Assembly: GCA_016801845.1 (NCBI GenBank)
Contig: CM028916.1
Span: forward strand, 20,164,014-20,228,013
Direction of reading: 5' to 3'
Source: Polydactylus sextarius
Lineage: Eukaryota; Chordata; Actinopteri; Polynemidae
Length of the DNA stretch: 64,000 nt
Below, piece by piece: positions 36,101-48,910 of the stretch. Within the stretch, counting starts at the first letter, position 1. The number at the start of each line of letters is the position of its first letter. Under the pieces are notes generated by a model that was not told where the DNA came from, did not search any database, and saw nothing but the letters and a program-made list of their open reading frames with translations. A program made the translations under genes and the position numbers.

Positions 36101-39100
36101 TGTGATATCACGTTTCCTCCTCCTTGTCTCTTGTCCGTGTTATCACACCATAGAGCAAACTGATCCAGGTGGCAGACACTGGCTAGCCCTGGAAATCTGT
36201 CACCTGCAGGTGTCAAATGCAGGGGCCTAGACAGGAGGCCCTCCCACTCTGCGGCTGGTACCCAAATAACCCAGATGATTTGTCTTTCGAACACCGCCCT
36301 CCCCCCTCTCCACCTCCACCCACCCGTTCACACCTCCCTATCGCTCCTGCATGGAGAACTTGTTTACCTCTAGCTCAGGTTACACTTGTGGTTGTGCCTT
36401 GGCGAGTCTTGTGAAACCAAAGAGATGACCTGGAATTCTATCCTTTGACCCCGATGTGAAAGGTGCGCTTGTGTCGAGGCTGCTCTCACATGATTGCATT
36501 CTTTCTATCTTAAAACCACCGAACTTTTAACAAACTAATTACTTTTTTAGTAACAGAAGTTAAAGAAAGCAAAATCGTACCTATAATATTCACTTGAATA
36601 AACATCATATAAGATATATAGTCATCTGACATTTAAAGCTCTAGTGAAAAACACTGCTACGTGTTGCACACAGTATCATATTTCAAGTCACACTCCTAAA
36701 ACTGGATTTACCACCTTGGTGTGTAGACCGACCTTGAACAGCAGGAATGTGAGCCATATTTGACACAAAGCAAATAGAGTGCATATCATTCAGAAACAAG
36801 ATGGCCTCTGAGCAAAGGGTTATTACAGATTGATAAAACGATTGTTTACGGCACAATAAAGAACCTGCTGCATAAAGTAGAGCGCAGCAGCAGACGATAA
36901 CAGATTAAATGTCTTTAAATTCTTGCAACCACAGTAATAAAAGTGATAGTAATAGTGTCTTGCAGTTACTTCACAGAGACGTAAAAATAGACTCATCGGT
37001 TTGTTTATGTGTCTGTGTTTGGACTTGGTGAACTGAACAAAAAGTCAGAGGACACAAGGTCAAGCTACCTCACTGCTAGTCGACGTTGCTGCAAAAATAA
37101 ATATTTGTCAGAAAATGTAATTGATTCAAAATTTGACTTAAACTATAGTAAATTTCACATCAGGCTTAACAATAACTTAATGGGCCGTGCCTCCTTGCCC
37201 ACAATATTGGACCAGACCCTGCACACACCACAAGCTGAATTTTTTTGGTCAAGTTTTATTTCATTGAGGTTTTTAATTACTGGGATCCAATTCCTCAAAT
37301 TGCTGTGTTGTTATCCATGGCTTCACTCTCTTCAGATTTCCCTGGAACTTGTGAACCTCACTTAAAATTTTCTCTCAAGACGTAAATCATGTTGACATGA
37401 TTGTTGTTGTGGCTTTTCAGAAACAGTGCGTTCATAGAGATGCTGCAAAATAACTCCCAGGTTGGACCCAGTTTGCTGAAGTAGTGTGAGTGTTAATCAA
37501 TAAAACACTAAGTTAGAGAATGAGAGTATTTTGAGTGTATGTGAAACTGAAAATACAGCACGGACAATGAAATGGCTAGAGATTTGGGGGATTTCCAGAT
37601 TTAGGAAAGAAAAGATTCAGAAATTTCTCATCTTTCCAGAAATATCAAGCTGCAGGAAGCAACCTGTTGGCTTAGCTTATCATATAAACAGGAAAGTGAG
37701 AGAATATTGCATCAAAATGTAAAATCAAATCAAAAACTACAAACTAGCACACACGCAACTCCCTACTTAACACATTGCATCTGATTTTAAGTACAAAAAT
37801 GACAAGTCACCATTAGTTATCTGTTTACCCCTCATTTTCTGTCTTTATGGTAAGCTAAGCTATTTAACTGCTAACTGTTAGTGCCTACATATTTCCTGTT
37901 TTCAAAAGCTCAAAAGCTACTGTCAAATTGATGTTTTAACATTTAGCTTTTTGTACTGATTAGATGAACAAACTATAGCATGGTAATGTGTATATGTGCT
38001 AAATAGCTGGGGTTTGTGTTACCTTTGGAAAGAGCATGTTAGTTTTTTTTTTTTTTTTAAATTTAAATATCTTGTTTGAGATGCAAAAAAAGAAAGCGAT
38101 GAATTGTTAAACATCAGTCTCGAAAATAAATAGATACTGAAGGTTAAAGCAAAGCACCAGGACAGATTTACCATAACGACCATAATAACCTGATATTATA
38201 TTAATAATGTAAATGTATGCGGAGCAAACACTTTCCTTTGCTGTTTTCTTCGTCTAAAGTCAGATGCTGAAGACACAAAGGCATTTGGTTTGCAAGTGGG
38301 AATCTCAGCAGTTAAAGATCAAAAGTGTCAGGGCAACATATATGATTAAGAGTATAACATCTGTTCTGTGAGTGACACCCATTTTTTTCCATGTTTCACC
38401 AGCATTCTCCAAACTACCAACACATATATTTTAACTGTTAGACAAAAAAAAAAAAAAAAAAACCCAAAAGAAAAAACCAGCAATGTAAATCTTTTACACA
38501 GTAAAACTAGAGTGAATATTATATTTTCTGAGCAGCAGTTAAAAATTTTAAAACACCCATCTGTCTGACATTAACGCAGGTTACACATTAACCTGGTTTT
38601 CAGATGCCTCCGCTGCAAAACCTGCACTGCACTGTTTGTTCCCTCAGCTGTTTTTCAAGGGCAGATGTTTCCCTTTTAAAAGATGTAATAAATTGTAAAA
38701 TGTTGGCAGAAAACGAAAAGGTTGAAAACCAAAAAAAAAAAAAAAAAACCAAAAAAGGAAAAAAGAAAGAAAGAAACGTATTCCAAACGTGCTTTAGTGA
38801 GAGGATAATGCGCCATCTTGTCTGCTGGCTCTCAACATCAGTCAACACCTGTGGATGTTTTTCATGCTTAAGAAAAACAACTAATTAAACTCTATCACAA
38901 TAGCATTGGCTCGTTTTTACACCACTGGGTTCAGTGAACCACATCTGTATCCAGCACTCAGGTTACATAGAGATAGATATCAACACAGGTTACTAAGAGA
39001 CAGTTGTAATGATGCATTTGTCCACAATTAGCATGCTGCAGGGCTGATCTCCTGGAAACGTCCAATGGTGTTCAGCTGGATAGCTTGCATATTAACAGGG

Positions 39101-41734
39101 TAGAGTGATGTTGCGTGGTTTATACAAGGCAAAACCGTGTTTAAGGTTTAAGGGGCGGATCTGTGGCATGAACATGCATAGAATGCTTTTCTTTCTCGTC
39201 ACCAGCCGGCAGCCGAACCTGACAGGCCTCTGCACAGAAAAAACACAAGAGTAAAATGAAGCCTTTTCTCAGTATTTTAAAAGATAAGATTATCATCGCT
39301 TGGTGATTACAGTCATTGTCATGTCCTCAGTGACGTTTTTTGAAACTTTACTTCATTAAAACTAGCTGTGAAGAAGAGAGTATTTTTCTTTTCGCAGCGG
39401 ACAGAAGAAGTAGTCCCCACTTCCGTTTAATTCTGCATCACCCCAGGTTACAAACTACTCTATTATAAAGTAAAAACATATGTAAATGTATGATTCAAAA
39501 ATATAGAATCACAAGAATATTCATAATTTCAGATTGTTGGGTGTTGAAGGTTTTGTGTTTCCTCTAATGATACAACTCCTTCACTAACGTTGGTCTTTAA
39601 TGGTAAAAATGAAAATAATTGTTTGAATATCAGTTGTATAACCTGAGAAAATCCAGTGATAACGTTTGTTCATCCTCAGAGCTCCGTGTTCCCAGTTCCC
39701 CTCTGTTGGTATGCAAACGTCTGGCATCTTCAGTCAAATCGTACTGTGGCCAGATTTTTGTAGATTTCCTGTTACGAGAGACAGTACTTCTTTCACAAGG
39801 ACGAGATCAAGATAAACCTCTGGCTTCCTCAGAGGTCGCAGTTATCTAGTTCACACATCACATCCGGATTAGCTGCTGATCAACCAGTTGGTTACAGGAC
39901 AAGTCCCTCAGTGTCTCCAGCTGGCAGCCACACTATGAACTCCATGTCTCTATTAGCCTTATCGCCAAATCTAAAAGATTCTAAATTACAGTCACCTGCT
40001 AAGACCTTTACAGGTTTGAGTGAATTCATTTTTGATGCTGTGATTTTCACACAATTGTGTAAATACATATAAATATTATATAATAGCAAATGACAATAAA
40101 TTGAAATGTTGGTGTGACAATTAATAAATGAAATCAAAATCAAAATAAGTGAACTGGTGTAAACATCTATGGTTTTATTAATGAATCACTGTGAAGCAAT
40201 TACTGTACAGGAGGGCACCTAACTACACGCACAAAATAGGGTGTGTTTCTGCTGAACTCATCAGGGAGCGGGCACAACAAAAACATCTCAACAATGTCTA
40301 GGAGGGAACACAATCCTTTCTTTGTTAAACGTTCACTTTTGTTGTTGTTCACTCAACAAGGAGGATGATTTGACTGTACTGAAGGATTTGCGGATGCTTG
40401 TCATGGATCAAATTATAGTAACGGCATAAAAGTGCAGTCAGTAGCGCCACACACACACCATGGCCTCAGTGGATCATCTGTGACACTTTTAACATCAATT
40501 ACATGTTCACACATCAGGCTTTGCTCTGTGGATGATGCCAGGTTCAAAGTCTCAGCTGTAATTACATCTTTAAGTGATGCATTTAGCATTTCTGAGTCTC
40601 AGTTAAGTTAATTAAGCCCTTTTCATACTTGTTCATGTGCAAAACATTTCAATAAGAATATTACTGTTGAATATTTGTTATGACATCTATGGTTGTCAAA
40701 TATGATCCAACCACAAGAAAATGTTGATCTAACATTATCACACAACACTCAAGAGCATTTTGCGTGTCATGTAATTTAATGCCATTTAGTTACACATTTA
40801 AGATTTCCTTTAAGGTCATCGTATACAGTACAACAAAATTTGGAGAATGTTTGCTTATGGTGAACCGTATCCAATAAAGATTGTTCAATACTGACACACA
40901 AAGCATGTACACATATACATACATTCTTAAGAAGATGAAGTAAAGTTAGCTATTTCAAATAAGTCTATATCACAACATATGTAAATATGTTATTTGGTTT
41001 TTAGTTAATATCAGAGGTTGAAGAAAAGACAGTGACATGAAAAGAAAAAAAAGTCTAGAGAGAAGATATGGATATTAATATGCCCAGTCCCACATTAGTG
41101 TTTCTTCTGCACTGTTTATAAAAAAAAACTGTTTACTGTAAAAAAAAAAAAGAAAAGAAAGAAAAAACTTTGGGCCACGATCCAAAATCCTCCAGGGTCA
41201 CTGTTTACATTTCAGTTTTACACAACTTTCCACTCCTTTTTTGTGTGTGTGTTTGTGTGTGTGTTTCTTGCAGTGATCTCTGAGAGGAAGAGAACAAACC
41301 AAACAGGTTTTTTGTTAACTGGACTGTTGAGGCCACAAAAAGAATAGAGGAACAAGCAACAAGAACAGAACACACTGAAATTAGACATACATAAATATGA
41401 AAAAGTGGAATTCTCCTTTTAAATTTTCAGGATATCCTCTTTATGGTGACATATCTCAAATCAAGCAACATGGTATGCACTCAACGTGCATCTGACTGGT
41501 TTTTTGTCTGCAGGTATTTCCTTGTTGTTACACTATGTACCAGATAAGGACAGTGTGCAGTGGTGATAACATGTGAAAACAAATGCTATATACAGTGCTT
41601 TTCTCACTCACTTGTGCAAACTTTATTTATAGGAAAAGACGAGTCGTTTCAAAAAAAAAGACTTCATACATATCTTTTAAGACTGTATATTCTTCAGTGT
41701 GACAACCTCAGGTGTATGTTTATTATGAAGCACG

Positions 41735-41758
41735 CACACACACACACACACACACACA
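41735..41758. repeat. (CA)n microsatellite
   Basis: Twelve CA units. Confidence 0.85.
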
Positions 41759-41924
41759 AATGCACCTTGTATATATTCATATACAACATGTTTGTATATA
41801 CATTAACCCCAGTGAGACACTTGGTCGCAAACATCTTTTTCCTCATCCAAATTTTCCCAGCTGCTTTATTGTGGAGGTAAATTTCCATTACTAAACCACT
41901 GGAGGACCCAGTAATCATACATAT

Positions 41925-41942
41925 ACACAGACACAGACACAG

Positions 41943-41984
<42 letters not shown>
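41925..41984. repeat. Imperfect CACAGA / (CA)n array
   Basis: Tandem ACACAG and ACATAC variants lead into a pure CA run at 41954-41984. Confidence 0.85.
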
Positions 41985-41985
<1 letters not shown>

Positions 41986-42589
41986 ACACCTCTTATTTCT
42001 GTACAGTCCTGCCCACCCTCATTCTTCTCCCTGAAGCTTTGCTGTAAAACAACAGGGGAATCCACTATGGTGACACGGCAAACCCTGGTACTTTTCCACA
42101 GATAACATGTAGTGAGAAGCAGAGTGTTGCAATATGTGTTTATATTGACTCCACACATTTATTGCTTCACATTCCATACAGTCAAGGTACTCTCCGTTCC
42201 CTTCACTGAGGATGTTTTCTTCCCCTTGATATCATGACAATTATTGTCACTGGACAATCACAACAGTCACTGACAAAACAAGCATAAAAGAATAGAAATT
42301 AAGATGAATAACAATAAGATTTAAAATACAGAAAAGCCTGAAAATCTTCCTGTAAATGTACTCTGCTTTCAATGAACTCCTACTGAGAGGTGTGTGTTGT
42401 TCTGACAGGCCCTCACACAGTGACACATTACTTTCTGGATGACTTGAAGCACAGAGTGGTCCTCAGAATCGGCCTTTCCCTTCCGTGTACAATCCAGTTA
42501 GCCACTTACAACTGAGGATGCATTCTTTGGTTTGGTGCAACAAAGCCACCATTCATGTCTTCTCTCTAAGCATTTTATTCGCAGTTGGA

Positions 42590-42630
42590 CCACGAGGACC
42601 TGAGCCCACGAGGACACGAACCACGAGGAC
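42590..42630. repeat. Short minisatellite with CCACGAGGAC units
   Basis: CCACGAGGAC occurs three times (starts at 42590, 42606 and 42621), so the period is 15-16 bp. Each unit carries the HES-type N-box CACGAG. It may be a simple minisatellite. Confidence 0.6.
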
Positions 42631-45600
42631 ATGAATCCCTCAGATACAAATCTTGTGATTTATATTTTTGTTGGTGTGAACTTTGCCAAGTGGCCTGTTT
42701 TTGATTCGGACAGTACTCTTGGGAGCTCAAGCACAATGCAAATGTTGACTGAAAAGTTTTTAACATTGTAATTTGTAATAATTGACATAATAAAATCCAC
42801 TGACTTCCAATATCCACTTTTGTGCTCAGTTGAACCAGGAGGAAACAGCAGGGCTGTGAATACCTTTAAATATCTTGTACACCTCTAACAACAACAAAGG
42901 CTCAACCAAGACAAGATGGTTCCTTTTAGAAATTACCGGTTTGTGGATAAAAACCCAAAACAAATTAGCAAAAAACCCACACCACTGTAAAGAAAGGCAA
43001 ACACAGAATATATAGAAATGACTTCTCAGCTGCTGAGAGGAAACTACATGGTCTAATACAAAACTTGACAGTCCCCTTCTCTGGTGCTGAGCTGGGCTGT
43101 GGAAACCACAGATATGAAAGTAATGAAGTGCAAAGTTCCTGTTTGATGACGAGGGAGAAAACGTTTTCTTTAGTCTAATACGAAACTTATCTTAACACAA
43201 CCTTAACACACCATGCTAGAAGATGGACAGATAAAATGTGTTGTGAAATATTTTTACTTTCAGGAAATAGTTAAGTTATTGTTGATTTCCTAATGTCTTA
43301 CTTGACATTTCAAAACATAACATTATAATATTTTCATGTTTGAAATGCCTGATAAAAAAGTAAATAAAGTACTTAACCTTCAAAGGATGAGGTTTTGCTC
43401 AATCAGCTCCTCTCATTGAGATCAAGACCTGAGAACAAACATAGATTAAAGTCAGACAATCACACGTGCAGGATCCAGGCACCAGCTTTTTCACACTTAA
43501 GGTAAAATAAAGTAGCCACTGCAGAGAGGCGACCTTTCTTTATCTGTAGAGAACAACACCTTATTGGTGGTTTGACCCCATCACTTATTTGATGCACCGG
43601 GGTCATCTGAGGATCCACAATTATTTAGTGACACTACATACCATCTGAGGTTTAAATATACACTTCTCTGTAAATCCCACACATACTTCACAAAAGTTCA
43701 CCATGTCAGACTCACATGGACTTTCCATATGCAGTGCTTCATGCTTGTGTACTTCACCAACAGCTGCTGAAATATGTCTCTAGGTTTTGTGATATAAATA
43801 AATACGGCCACTGTTTTTTTTTTTTTTTTTTTTTATTTATCTATTTTTATGCAAATTGTTTTCATTTGCATTTTCAAACTTTCTTATAAATATTTTCAGA
43901 CATTTTGTGGCATCTCAGTGACACAACAGCAGTCTCTATATCTTGCAAACAGACAGATCTTGCAAGATAGTTTTTACCTATGCACACTACTCCCCAAATT
44001 CAAGTGCATGCTCCTGGTTCAACAGAAATGAAAGCGTCCTTTTTTCACCTCCCCCCCAGGGCCCTGTGAGGACTGAACTAGTTTTAGCGTCATATTTTAC
44101 TGACTTGACCTTTGATCCCTGTCAGGCAACCATGTCCCTGGGTCATGTTTTGGAGCAGGCACGTTGATATCCGTCTGTGTCTAGGCCTCAGGTCAGCAGA
44201 GTTCATGAAAAGGGGTGGAGACCGCTTGTTAACACATAGCACGGCCTCTTTAGAGAGGGGGGAACAGCGGCAAATACGTTCCAGGGTTGGCTGGAAAAAT
44301 TCCACGCTGAGTTGTTTTCATGACACGCATTCTTCAGATTGGCCTCGCAGAGAATGAGAGTGGACGTCTGTTGGATGCACAGGGACGAGGAAAACATCAT
44401 CAGAAACTAATGAAAGAGTTTTGACGTCTTTTTTAAGGATTGTTCCATTAAGTTTTTTTTTTTTTTAGAAAATAAAATAAATACAAAACACAACAAAAAC
44501 AAACCTAATCTAAGATTGAGCTCAGTGACAACACATTTATGAAAAGCTGCATCTCGAAATGGAAGTGAGGAGAATGACTGTCGAGCAGAGAGGCCAGAAA
44601 GTTGCAGTTTGGGAAATGCAAGAGCCAGTATTTTCTAACTTGAGCCATATTCACTGTGGTTGTTTTGTTTTCCAATTAATCTATCAAACCAGTGAGACCA
44701 ATGGCAAAAACACAACTTTCTTCTCTTTCAGTTGATTGTGGTGATGTTTTTTTCTCTGTGCAAAATCAAGACTTCCTGATTGACTGACAGATATTTATTC
44801 TGCAAAACAAACCAAATGTGTGCACTGATATTGATTACTCTCTCACATGTACAGATATCTACCTTTCTAATCTGCTGTAGCTCATCTGCTCTTGCAGTGC
44901 AACAAACCCTAATGTGAAATTAAAGATGTGGCAGCGATATGAGATGTATGGCTGACTAATCAAATCTATGCATTCTCCTGGCTGCGAATAAACAGCTAAA
45001 CCAGATGTTTATTTTCTGCAGGTCACATCTACTGACTAAACAAGTTTAATCTCTTCTCATTCAGACAAGAAAATAATGTTTCTTTCAAAGGATGTGAAGA
45101 TGAACAACCCACAGAAACCTGGGCCACTAAAGATAACCACAGGGGAAAAACATCTAGAGTGAAAACACTAACTAGAAATAGACCGGCTTTGTTGCTATAG
45201 CCACCTGAGCAGCTGTAATTTAGACCTGTTGAGCTGCACTGCACATTCAAATTCAGATTTTAGATTTTTCCTTTTTCCTATATAAAATAATGACATAAAA
45301 CTTAAAGGTTCTGCGGATGGGAGGAAGACAATAAGATAATGTTTGCTATTACTTACTTATTACTTGTGTTTCACTTTATTATTAAAGGTCAAAAAGAAAT
45401 CAAAAGTCTTCGGTGCAGTTTATATTGAACCGTGCAGAAGACAATAAATACATAAATATATGCATAATACTAAAAAGGGAGAAAAATGTTGCAACAATTC
45501 CACATTCGATGATTGAGTCCAAATTAATATTCCTGTGATGAACACAGTCCTCGATAAGGCAACAATTTACTTGCTCTAGTTCTTGATTCCTGCAGTTCTC

Positions 45601-45724
45601 TCTTTTTTTCCCTTCCACTCAACGGTATGAGTTGCCTCAATGTTTGTGCAGCAAAGCCTCAGTGCAGATCACTGCTGAGAGTGAAAGTTAATGCCAACAG
45701 GGGGTAACTCTATATATTTATAAA

Positions 45725-45790
45725 ATCAGAATGAGAATCAGAACACCGTATCGACTGATCCTCAAGGGGAAATTGGGTAAGAACAGATGA

Positions 45791-45828
<38 letters not shown>
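45725..45828. mobile_element. Retroposon-like tail ending in poly-A
   Basis: AATCAGAATGAGAATCAGAA is followed by GACTGATCCTCAAGGGGAAATT and then 35 consecutive A residues (45794-45828). The GATCC..AGGGGAAATT block is a tail motif I recognise from abundant teleost retroposed repeats, and the A run fits target-primed insertion. The family and the 5' end were not determined. Confidence 0.45.
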
Positions 45829-45832
<4 letters not shown>

Positions 45833-46959
45833 ATTTAAACAAAAAACAAAAACTTTTGTGTTTTTCAAGATTTGATTTCTCCAAACGATACTGTGTGTGT
45901 GACTTTATAATGTGCCATCATTCGCCACAAGCCTAATTTCATCAAAAGATGATATATTTATCACTCAGTTTATTCACAGATGGTTCAAGACTCTGTGTTG
46001 TGAAGCTGATGTTGATTATGACATGAGTACATAATAGATTAAAGTAACATATTACATAAGGCTCACAAAATCCTGACTGGTTACCAAGGAGCTTGTAAAG
46101 AACATGCTGCTTTACTTGAAGAAAGACAAAAATAGCAACATATAAAAAAGAGGTAATAATTAAAGTGTTTCTGTTGTGCCATTTAGCCAGTGATTCACTG
46201 TTAATCAGTAGCACGTCACATATCAAGGAACATGTCATTACACACTGTCTGTTCTTACTGATCGCATCATTGTAGCATTTTATTGATGCCACAGAAGTTT
46301 TTGATTCTATGTTGATTATTATTTAAAGAACAGCTACTGCCTGATAAAATGATAGTAATTATAATAATAATAACAAACACTTTTTTACTCATCCACTGGT
46401 AAGTACTCAGAAGTTCTTGTTGCCTTGTTATAAGTATCAACCAGATTAATGCGTGGCTGAGACGATGCAGGCAGGAAGTGGTGGGAAGAGACAAGTGCAA
46501 GTGAGCCTTTTGGAGAGTTGAGGACTTTACACGACACTTTCTATAGCTTCATGTGTGACTTCAACTGTAAGACTTCACAGCAGTAACTGTGGGCGAGATA
46601 AGCCAAACACATATTATCACTACTGCAGAAGTTCTCAGAAGGCCAATCAAGTGTTCACTGTTGACTTGAATAGAATGCACTGAGTGAAAAAACAAAACAA
46701 CAAAACACGTATTTATTCTTCCCAAGAAGTTAAGACGTTTAAGCAGATGAATCATAGCCCATGTCCAAAGCGTTGACTCAGAGGGAGCAAGCACACCTCG
46801 CAAATATGTCAAAACCCAAACAAAACAACAACAAAAAAAAACTAGAAAGGTTGGATGGGTGGAGCATTTTACTTTTGAATAATTTCAAGATAGCCTGCGT
46901 AACTTTTCCCAGCTCCTCGTTGCGCCGCGGGCTGGTTTACAGCAACAACATGCTCTCAT

Positions 46960-47004
46960 GTTCCCCACGGTATTTATAGCTCGGTCAGCTGACCCAGCAC
47001 TGGG
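46960..47004 (+). promoter_or_regulatory. bcl6 core promoter
   Basis: A TATA-like TATTTATA lies at 46971-46978, just downstream of a GC-rich stretch (GCGCCGCGG near 46922). An E-box within TCAGCTGA follows near 46984. Transcription start is predicted near 47003-47010. Confidence 0.5.
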
Positions 47005-47327
47005 AGCCGTCCACTACACAGGGAGACGCGCTTAAAGACAAACAGCGGTGTTTTTATGTAACGGTGTTTATCAAATGTACTCCAATACATTGTGTACTAA
47101 GCATACAAATATATTTTAAAACTCGCGTTTGTTGATAAAACGTATATGTTACTTTATGAAATCGACTGTGCAGAGTTGAAAAGAGGAAGATGGTGGAACC
47201 GGACTCCCCCGCCTCGGAGATAATGGTTCAGTCCTCTGTTGAAATTCCGAGAATTGAGCTGCAGTGTTTCTTAGAACTGGATTCTCAGAACTGGATATGC
47301 ACGGAGTTTCGAGGAAACTTTTACAAG
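47005..47327 (+). other. Probable untranslated first exon of bcl6
   Basis: The sequence from the predicted start to a donor TACAAG|GTGACA (47327/47328) behaves as a leader exon. The coding exon's acceptor TTTTATCAG ends at 48899. Four TTCN3GAA palindromes lie at 47245-47253, 47268-47276, 47282-47290 and 47308-47316. Mammalian BCL6 likewise has untranslated 5' exons, and exon 1 carries BCL6 sites used for negative autoregulation. An open frame of 46 codons starts at 47190 in good context and runs out of frame with the BTB start. An additional untranslated exon within the 1.57-kb intron cannot be excluded; otherwise that intron shows only AT-rich DNA and a G8 run near 48293. Confidence 0.6.
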
Positions 47328-48910
47328 GTGACATTTTTTTCCTTCCTATTTTCTCAGCATTAGGTCAGAAGTCTAGTGAAGTATCAGATGCTCATGTGGC
47401 TTCCCCCTCTGCTTTAGAACTAGATTTTGTTTCACTATTTTGAACATTTTCTGATCAGTTTTAGCTAAAAGTAAACTTAGAGTTTTGATAGTATAAGGAC
47501 TGATTTTGACAGTGACTTGTGTTTTGGTGTTTTAGACGAAAGTGTGTCTAGAGTTTGTCCTCGAAGCTAATGTGATCAACTTAAAGTCGTCTCAAGTTAA
47601 AGTGGAAACAAACGACAGTTTTTGCGAGTTTAACCATCAATCGACGCAGCGAGTTCTACTTTTAGCCACACCAGCCTTTTCACTTTGTTTTATTCTTTAT
47701 ATTTGACACAACATTTTTGGCAAGTGAGGTATTTATCAGACGAGTTAAAAGTGGCGCAACAGGACCGGTCGGTTTGGTTCAGTCTCGTCTGATTCTCTCT
47801 GCGCTGCGCATTTCTCCCGTCGACAAACAATCTTTTCACTTCACTAAACGTCTCCAAACGTTTCCACTGTGTTTATTATTATTTCAATCGAGTATTTAAA
47901 CATTTTTAAGTACGGGGCTTTCCGCTTATTCAATCGTGTTCTTAAACTTGAACAGACTTGCGGTGGCCTGCTCGTTTGGCGCAAAGCCGAAGTTACGCAG
48001 CGAGAACTAATCACTCCTTGAAATCACATCCTACGAAAGCATGCTGTCTCAGCTCGGTCTAATATTTGAGGTTTAGAAATAACTCGAGAGATTAGTTTAA
48101 CAGGAGGGGAATCGATGTTAATGGGTTATATGGGATGAGTTGTACTTATGTGGGGGGAACAGGAAACCTCTCTGTGTACTGGCAACCTAATCTGAGCAGC
48201 CAGGACGGAATGTGCTCAACGTCAAACACGTTTACAACCTTCAGGCTGCTGGCTGCCAGCATTTAGTCTGCTCCCTTACAGCCAGAAACACTGGGGGGGG
48301 GGAAACAAAACAAAACAAACGGAATAAAACTGTGTATCGGTGTTTTATCATATACTTTAATCTATAAGATTAGTTCTGTGTCTTCAAGTTATTTATTGCT
48401 GCCTGAATATTATTAATAATCGCTGTTTTAAGTTGTAAAGACATATATATATTCCTGTAATAATTATTATCATTACAGGATTAATGCTAAGGTTAAAATA
48501 TTGATAATAGCCTTTGACGGTGTAATAGCGCCGTCATTAAGGCCTAATAAAAAGTAAGGCATGGTTCAAAAGGTTTGGTAATACTCCCTCTACTTTTCTG
48601 TTTACAATGGCTCCACCTTTAGACAAGATATGGTTATGACACTGGTTGGATTTAAATGCTTGTTTTGACTTTAAACCTTGAAGGCTGCTGGTCTCTATTA
48701 GTGCGACTAGAGGCAGAAGTGATGAACTAAAGTAAAAAGATGTATAATTTAATAGTTGTGATCAATTAAGATTCAGATTGAATCGAGTTATGCTCAGGTT
48801 TCTTTCCATTGTGTCATATTGTCCCGTTTCATATGGAAAAATCACACTTAGTCACAGATGATTAAAAAAAATGTATTTATTTATTTTTTATTTTATCAGA
48901 TTGTGACAAT

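Larger units (their letters stand above)
23410..46930. other. Gene desert between cldn1 and bcl6
   Basis: About 23.5 kb without a recognisable gene: no open frame has a domain or convincing splicing. It holds microsatellites (24267, 27172, 28195, 28378, 29197, 30098, 41735, 41925), a second CA-linked repeat (24310-24480), a repeat fragment ending in poly-A (45725-45828), pure A runs (31084-31108), a T/A block at 34961-34985 and a CCACGAGGAC minisatellite (42590-42630). More complex stretches that could be enhancers are about 26760-26980, 28430-28720, 33740-34270, 36100-36480 and 44030-44400. In mammals the CLDN1-BCL6 interval holds LPP, TPRG1, TP63 and P3H2, none of which I can see here. Confidence 0.55.

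Noticed and set aside
39160..39237. Minus-strand open stretch after TTTTTTCTGTGCAG reading CQVRLPAGDEKEK
   Set aside because: A second frame is equally open, and no poly-A signal or upstream exon was found.
47149..47334. Minus-strand open frame over the bcl6 leader exon
   Set aside because: It is antisense to an exon with promoter and donor signals and has no domain.
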